DNA of 64,000 nt. Origin: Staphylococcus sp. NRL 16/872. GTDB lineage: Bacteria; Bacillota; Bacilli; Staphylococcales; Staphylococcaceae. Location of the stretch: assembly GCF_022815905.2 (NCBI RefSeq), contig NZ_CP119327.1, positions 1,364,001 through 1,428,000 on the forward strand. The letters are read 5' to 3'. Positions 60,124 to 64,000 of the stretch are shown here, in pieces; within the stretch, counting starts at the first letter, position 1, and each line of letters opens with the position of its first letter. The notes beneath the pieces were generated by a model. The model saw only the letters and a list, made by a program, of their open reading frames with translations, ran no database searches and was not told where the DNA came from. The translations under genes were made by a program, and so were the position numbers.

Positions 60124-60161
60124 CCTCCTAAATTTTGATAATGCGGGTGTTTAGAAACCGC
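60124..60161 (-). ncRNA. PreQ1-I riboswitch aptamer
   Basis: On the minus strand: GCGG (60161-60158), TTT, CTAAA (60154-60150), CAC, CCGC (60146-60143), the A-rich linker ATTATCAAAA, then TTTAG (60132-60128) and GAGG. GCGG pairs with CCGC, and CTAAA pairs exactly with TTTAG, giving the H-type pseudoknot of class I preQ1 aptamers. The pseudoknot's 3' strand overlaps the ribosome site TTTAGGAGG of the transporter gene (start codon 60117). The layout predicts that bound preQ1 blocks translation. Seen in sequence; not tested. Confidence 0.85.
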
Positions 60162-60333
60162 AAAAACAACTAATATATTTTATAGTAAAAATATAATAGT
60201 TGCAATAGGAGGTAGAAATTTTAATAATTTTATAAATTTCTAAGCAAATCGATTATTTCAAAATTACTTTAATTTAAGTTATAATAACTCCATGATTATG
60301 ATGAGATAATTCTTAAAATAAGGAGTGACTCGC

Positions 60334-60519
60334 ATTCTTACGCATTCCGAACAAAGTGCAATTCAAAAAATTGATGACTTAATGAATACTTATTGTGATA
60401 AATGTTTACTTAAAACGCATATCAGAAAAACAGAAGGCAAAACACAAGCCCATCATTTTTGTATTTCAGAGTGCTCAATTGGGAAACAGATTAAGCAATT
60501 AGGAAATGAACTTCAATAG
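60334..60519 (+). CDS. Small zinc-finger protein (YpeQ/DUF2602-like)
   Basis: Protein of about 62 residues with a probable zinc ribbon: YCDKCLLKTHIRK and HHFCISECSIGKQI supply two CxxC-type pairs. The function is unknown. The start is unusual: a GTG at 60325 overlaps the AAGGAG ribosome site and cannot use it, while ATT at 60334 has an ideal 8-base spacer. No ATG occurs until residue 20, inside the conserved part. I therefore place the start at ATT 60334; annotation at GTG 60325 is the alternative. TATAAT at 60280 is a possible promoter. Confidence 0.75.
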   Translation: MLTHSEQSAIQKIDDLMNTYCDKCLLKTHIRKTEGKTQAHHFCISECSIGKQIKQLGNELQ

Positions 60520-60587
60520 AAGTGTCTTGAGAAACTAATTCAAAGCATTTAGACTGAAAGAAAGCCTTTATCAATCAAGGAATTGAA

Positions 60588-60635
60588 ATGCGTAACGACG
60601 GGAGTTTACTAAATGTAAATGACCGAGGCACGCAT
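60588..60635 (+). other. Structured hairpin before the first Nfu_N gene
   Basis: ATGCGT (60588-60593) pairs with ACGCAT (60630-60635). Inside, CGG with CCG, tandem GA/GA mismatches, and GTTTAC with GTAAAT (one wobble) close a TAAAT loop. The arrangement CGG-GA-GUUUAC ... GUAAAU-GA-CCG is regular and unlikely to be a plain coding stretch. It starts at an in-frame ATG with AAGGAA before it, so the DNA may also be translated. I do not recognise a known riboswitch class. Confidence 0.5.
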
Positions 60636-60692
60636 ATGATGACAAAGAGTGAAAAGGTTTGGCTACAGTCTATAATAGGGGGCAATCGTATC

Positions 60693-60944
60693 ATGCAAAT
60701 CATATCAATCGAAGAAACACCAAATTATAATACAATGAAAATTAATTTAGATGAAAAAAGAGCAGATAATAAATCTAATACATTCACATCAGCTAAAGAG
60801 GGACAACCTGATTTTATCAATCGATTATTTGAAATTGATGGGGTAAAATCTATTTTTTATGTAATGGATTTTATTTCAGTGGATAAAGAAGAAAATGCTA
60901 ATTGGAATGATTTATTACCTCAAATTCAATCCGCTTTCAACTAA
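60693..60944 (+). CDS. Small Nfu_N-domain (NifU N-terminal-like) protein
   Basis: Stand-alone Nfu_N domain of 83 residues with the family patterns EETPNYNTMKI at the start and [17 protein letters not shown] near residues 49-65. It is clearly paralogous to the first 85 residues of the next gene, cvfC; the two share NTMKI, EKRADNxSNT and [11 protein letters not shown]. The frame extends upstream in phase to an ATG at 60588 with its own ribosome site, which would add 35 residues. The ATG at 60693 (MQIISIEETPN) fits the domain boundary and the start of CvfC, so I chose it. No cysteines for Fe-S binding. Function unknown. Confidence 0.8.
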   Translation: MQIISIEETPNYNTMKINLDEKRADNKSNTFTSAKEGQPDFINRLFEIDGVKSIFYVMDFISVDKEENANWNDLLPQIQSAFN

Positions 60945-60973
60945 TTCATAATTAAGAGGGGGGGATTTTTCAA

Positions 60974-62086
60974 ATGGAAATTTTAAGAGTGGAACCAACG
61001 CCGAGCCCTAACACCATGAAAATAATATTAACTGAAAAAAGAGCAGATAATCAATCTAATACTTATACAGAAATTAAAGAAGCAAATCCAAAATTTATAA
61101 ATGATTTAATAGCGTTAGAAGGCGTTAAATCTATCTTTTATGTTATGGACTTTTTAGCTATAGATAAAGAACCACGCGCTAATTGGGAAAATGTATTGCC
61201 TCTCATTACTTCCACATTAAGTAATGAAGATGCAACTGAAGTGCAATCTCAAATTGACGACCATTTCGGTGAAGTAAAAGCAGAGGTATTAACATTCAAA
61301 GATATCCCTTATCAAATCAAATTAACTACTTCTGATGAAGAAAAACGTCAACAACTTCCTGATATATTCGTAGATAGTATGTTAAGTGCACAAAAAGATG
61401 GAGAAAACGTCGTCTTTTTACGTAAATGGCGTGATTTAGGTATTCGTTACGGCGAACTTGATGATGTTATGCAAGAAGTCGTTGAGGAAATTCTCGCAAT
61501 GTATCCTGAACGAAGATTGGAAGATTTAGCGCAAGCAGCTTTATCTACAGATACAGTTATTCCTCAATCACAATATAAACATATTACAATAGAAGAATAT
61601 CAACAAATGGAAGATTGGAAAGTTCGCCTACGTATGTTAAAGGAATTTCCAACCCCTACCATTGAAGATTTACCGCTTCTACAACTCGCTTTACAAGAAG
61701 AAAAAGTGGCATTAAGAAGAGAAGCTATCGTTTTACTTGGCATGATAGATGATAAAGCTGTACTTTCATATCTTTATGAAGGTCTTAGAGATAAGAGCCC
61801 AGCTGTTAGACGCACAGCAGGAGATTGTCTGAGTGACTTAGGTTATAAAGAAGCTTTACCAGAAATGGAAAAAGCCTTAAACGACCCTCAAAAAATTGTA
61901 CGTTGGCGTGCAGCTATGTTTTTATTTGATGAGGGCGGTGAAGAGCAACTTCCAAGTTTAAAGGCGCATTCGAATGATTCAGCATACGAAGTTAAATTAC
62001 AAATTGAAATGGCTATCTCTCGTATTGAAAAGGGAGACGAAGCACTTGGCTCAGTGTGGAAACAAATTGCCAATCGTGATAAATAA
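60974..62086 (+). CDS. cvfC: Conserved virulence factor CvfC
   Basis: Cytosolic protein of 370 residues. The N-terminal Nfu_N domain is at about 1-85 ([11 protein letters not shown]). A middle region is unique to CvfC-type proteins, and C-terminal HEAT-like repeats lie at about 225-345 ([22 protein letters not shown] units: [32 protein letters not shown]). In S. aureus, loss of cvfC lowers virulence and haemolysin production; the molecular role is unclear. GAGGGGGGGA precedes the ATG. It is 29 bases after the small Nfu_N gene and 37 before brxA. Confidence 0.9.
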   Translation: MEILRVEPTPSPNTMKIILTEKRADNQSNTYTEIKEANPKFINDLIALEGVKSIFYVMDFLAIDKEPRANWENVLPLITSTLSNEDATEVQSQIDDHFGEVKAEVLTFKDIPYQIKLTTSDEEKRQQLPDIFVDSMLSAQKDGENVVFLRKWRDLGIRYGELDDVMQEVVEEILAMYPERRLEDLAQAALSTDTVIPQSQYKHITIEEYQQMEDWKVRLRMLKEFPTPTIEDLPLLQLALQEEKVALRREAIVLLGMIDDKAVLSYLYEGLRDKSPAVRRTAGDCLSDLGYKEALPEMEKALNDPQKIVRWRAAMFLFDEGGEEQLPSLKAHSNDSAYEVKLQIEMAISRIEKGDEALGSVWKQIANRDK

Positions 62087-62123
62087 TAATTTAAATACTT
62101 ACATGATGAGGAGTGTATTAACT

Positions 62124-62558
62124 ATGAATCCATATGAACAATACATGAAAGAACTAGCACAACAAATGCGTGCTGAACTTACTGAAAATGGTTTTGAAAG
62201 TTTAGAAACAAGCGAAGCAGTTTCAAACTATATGAATAATGTCGGCGATAACGATACAACATTCGTTGTTATCAACTCTACTTGTGGTTGTGCTGCCGGC
62301 TTAGCTAGACCAGCTGCTGTTGCTGTGGCAGAACAAAACGATAAGAAACCTACAAATAAAATCACTGTATTCGCTGGACAAGACAAAGAAGCAACACAAA
62401 CAATGCGTGAATATATCCAACAAGTACCATCAAGTCCTTCATATGCTCTATTTAGAGGTACTGAATTAAAACATTTTATCCCACGTGAACATATTGAAGG
62501 TCGCGATATTCAAGATATCTGCATGGATATTAAAGATGCTTTTGATGAAAATTGCTAA
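62124..62558 (+). CDS. brxA: Bacilliredoxin (BrxA/YphP type)
   Basis: Removes bacillithiol from S-bacillithiolated proteins. The thioredoxin-fold active site is the CGC motif in NSTCGCAAG with Cys54 and Cys56, characteristic of the BrxA/BrxB family. Length 144. The frame is open upstream into cvfC, but GAGGAGTG 10 bases before 62124 and the conserved start [16 protein letters not shown] fix this ATG. The same-window genes bshA and bdr make and recycle its cofactor. Confidence 0.93.
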   Translation: MNPYEQYMKELAQQMRAELTENGFESLETSEAVSNYMNNVGDNDTTFVVINSTCGCAAGLARPAAVAVAEQNDKKPTNKITVFAGQDKEATQTMREYIQQVPSSPSYALFRGTELKHFIPREHIEGRDIQDICMDIKDAFDENC

Positions 62559-62587
62559 ATAAAATCAATCCTTATATTTAAATTTCT

Positions 62588-62637
62588 AAAACCTATAATA
62601 ACTAATTGATTTTTCAAAGAGTTTATTATAGGTTTTT
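62588..62637 (+). terminator. Terminator after brxA
   Basis: AAAACCTATAATAA and TTATTATAGGTTTT (perfect, 14 bases), followed by TATTTTTT. Confidence 0.9.
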
Positions 62638-62748
62638 ATTTTTTATATTCACGCTTCCATTTTCAAAATTTAGACTATAAGAATGTTCAAAATTCTAAAA
62701 AACTTAGAAACTCTATTAGAGTTAATTTAATAACCTCTCAATTTCTAG

Positions 62749-62754
62749 TATAAT
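62749..62754 (+). promoter_or_regulatory. -10 element of thyA
   Basis: TATAAT about 35 bases before the thyA start codon; a TTTAAT at 17 bases upstream is a weak -35. Confidence 0.5.
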
Positions 62755-62787
62755 AGTAGTTAATATAAAAATTTAGGAGATGACACT

Positions 62788-63744
62788 ATGTTAAACCCTT
62801 TTGATTCAGCGTATCACAGCTTATGCGAAGAAATCTTAAAAATAGGTAATGAACGTGATGATCGAACACATACTGGTACTATTTCAAAATTTGGTCATCA
62901 ACTACGATTTGATTTATCAAAAGGATTTCCACTTTTAACTACAAAAAAAGTATCTTTTAAATTAGTGGCTACTGAATTATTGTGGTTTATTAAAGGCGAT
63001 ACCAATATTCAATATTTATTAAAATACAATAATAATATTTGGAATGAATGGGCTTTTGAAAAATATATTCAATCTGAAGATTATCATGGACCAGATATGA
63101 CAAATTTTGGTCATAGAGCCTTAGAAGATGCTGAATTTAACGAACAATATAAAGAAGAAATGGCTAAATTTAAGCAACGCATCTTAAACGATGATAGTTT
63201 TGCTCAAAAATATGGCGATTTAGGAAATGTTTATGGTAAACAATGGCGTGATTGGGTAGATAAAGAAGGGAACCACTTTGATCAATTGAAAACAGTGATT
63301 CAACAAATCAAAGACAATCCTAACTCACGACGTCACATTGTGTCTGCTTGGAATCCTGCTGAAATTGATTCAATGGCTTTGCCACCTTGCCATACAATGT
63401 TCCAATTTTATGTGCAAAATGGTAAATTAAGTTGCCAATTATATCAACGGAGCGCCGACATCTTCTTAGGGGTACCTTTTAATATTGCTAGCTATGCTCT
63501 ATTAACACATCTTATAGCTAAAGAATGTGGACTTGAAGCAGGAGAATTTATTCATACGTTCGGAGATGCACATATTTATTCAAATCATATTGATGCTATT
63601 CAGACACAATTATCGAGAGAAAGCTATACGCCTCCTACATTACAAATAAATTCTGATGCTTCGATTTTCGATATCAATTATGAGGATTTAGAACTCGTTG
63701 ATTATCAATCACATCCTGCAATCAAAGCGCCTATTGCTGTTTAA
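62788..63744 (+). CDS. thyA: Thymidylate synthase
   Basis: Methylates dUMP to dTMP using methylene-tetrahydrofolate. The catalytic cysteine is Cys201 in [12 protein letters not shown]. The dUMP-binding arginines ([11 protein letters not shown] and [12 protein letters not shown]) and [20 protein letters not shown] are conserved. At 318 residues it is the long form with an extra segment near residues 90-145, usual for staphylococci and lactobacilli. TTAGGAGATG ribosome site. It is followed 127 bases later by the DHFR gene, which restores the folate cofactor. Confidence 0.96.
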   Translation: MLNPFDSAYHSLCEEILKIGNERDDRTHTGTISKFGHQLRFDLSKGFPLLTTKKVSFKLVATELLWFIKGDTNIQYLLKYNNNIWNEWAFEKYIQSEDYHGPDMTNFGHRALEDAEFNEQYKEEMAKFKQRILNDDSFAQKYGDLGNVYGKQWRDWVDKEGNHFDQLKTVIQQIKDNPNSRRHIVSAWNPAEIDSMALPPCHTMFQFYVQNGKLSCQLYQRSADIFLGVPFNIASYALLTHLIAKECGLEAGEFIHTFGDAHIYSNHIDAIQTQLSRESYTPPTLQINSDASIFDINYEDLELVDYQSHPAIKAPIAV

Positions 63745-63859
63745 AGCTACGCCAATTTCTTATTTATTTTAAAATGAATTACAAGGAACTTTCTCATTTT
63801 AAAAAATATTTAACTACAATACTTAATAAAATTTCAAAAATTTATCCTTAAATATATAA

Positions 63860-64000
<141 letters not shown>

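Noticed and set aside
60325..60327. GTG as start of the zinc-finger gene
   Set aside because: It shares bases with the AAGGAG ribosome site, so that site cannot serve it; ATT at 60334 fits better, though the question stays open.
61974..62123. Upstream extension of the bacilliredoxin frame into cvfC
   Set aside because: The overlap with cvfC is large, and a strong ribosome site with the conserved protein start is at 62124.

Overview
The window is a low-GC Gram-positive chromosome segment from a Staphylococcus. The evidence is the gene content and order: zwf-rnz-proC, fur-xerD-scpAB-rluB-srrAB, ebpS, the bacillithiol genes, pbp2-recU, cvfC, thyA-dfrA. Several proteins closely resemble Staphylococcus aureus proteins as I remember them (RibU, EbpS, RecU, YpsA, CvfC, DHFR), but they differ at many positions. 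A coagulase-negative species is therefore more likely than S. aureus; I cannot name it from sequence alone. Almost everything here is core genome. I saw no prophage, insertion sequence, CRISPR array, tRNA or rRNA.

Layout. 1-6.8 kb: glucose-6-phosphate dehydrogenase (3' end outside the window), RNase Z, proline synthesis, a short-chain dehydrogenase, a small lipoprotein and an aldo/keto reductase, with repeat-rich intergenic DNA. 6.8-14.2 kb: Nudix hydrolase, Fur, XerD, the ScpA/ScpB condensin partners, RluB and the SrrAB respiratory two-component system. 14.2-20 kb: FMN riboswitch plus the riboflavin transporter gene ribU, ferredoxin, YpbB/RecQ and the surface protein EbpS. 20-30.4 kb: bacillithiol disulfide reductase, asparaginase, Cmk, S1 protein, Der, GpsA, HU, the menaquinone branch (hepS-menG-hepT) and Ndk. 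30.5-37.4 kb: aroC-aroB-aroA followed by ypiA, ypiB/reoY, a frameshifted DUF1405 gene and a membrane zinc peptidase. 37.4-47 kb: MazG-like, BshA, CCA transferase, BirA, DinG, AsnS, DnaD, Nth and YpoC. 47-54 kb: PBP2/RecU (minus strand), YppE, YpsA, GpsB, RNase P RNA and the YpsC methyltransferase, then one NAD(P)-binding gene that looks added. 54-64 kb: a double dynamin, a 5'-3' exonuclease, an RNase H-like protein, a queuosine-precursor transporter behind a preQ1 riboswitch, a zinc-finger protein, two adjacent Nfu_N-domain genes (the second is cvfC), bacilliredoxin, ThyA and the start of DHFR.

Linked functions. Thiol and redox balance is covered by bshA, bdr and brxA. Chromosome and cell-cycle work is covered by xerD, scpAB, hup, gpsB, ypsA, recU, dnaD and pbp2. 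Quinone and aromatic supply is covered by aroCBA, hepS/menG/hepT and SrrAB, which senses respiratory state. Folate and dTMP supply is covered by thyA and dfrA.

Points for a second look: a compact preQ1-I aptamer overlapping the ribosome site of the transporter gene; an undescribed-looking hairpin with tandem GA/GA just upstream of, and in frame with, the first Nfu_N gene; a one-base frameshift in the DUF1405 gene; a likely ATT start codon; a 160-base intergenic element with imperfect inverted ends; and a terminator on the minus strand next to a start-less hydrophobic reading frame. I found no convincing new multi-gene system. This is a conserved housekeeping region and the novelty lies in small regulatory elements.
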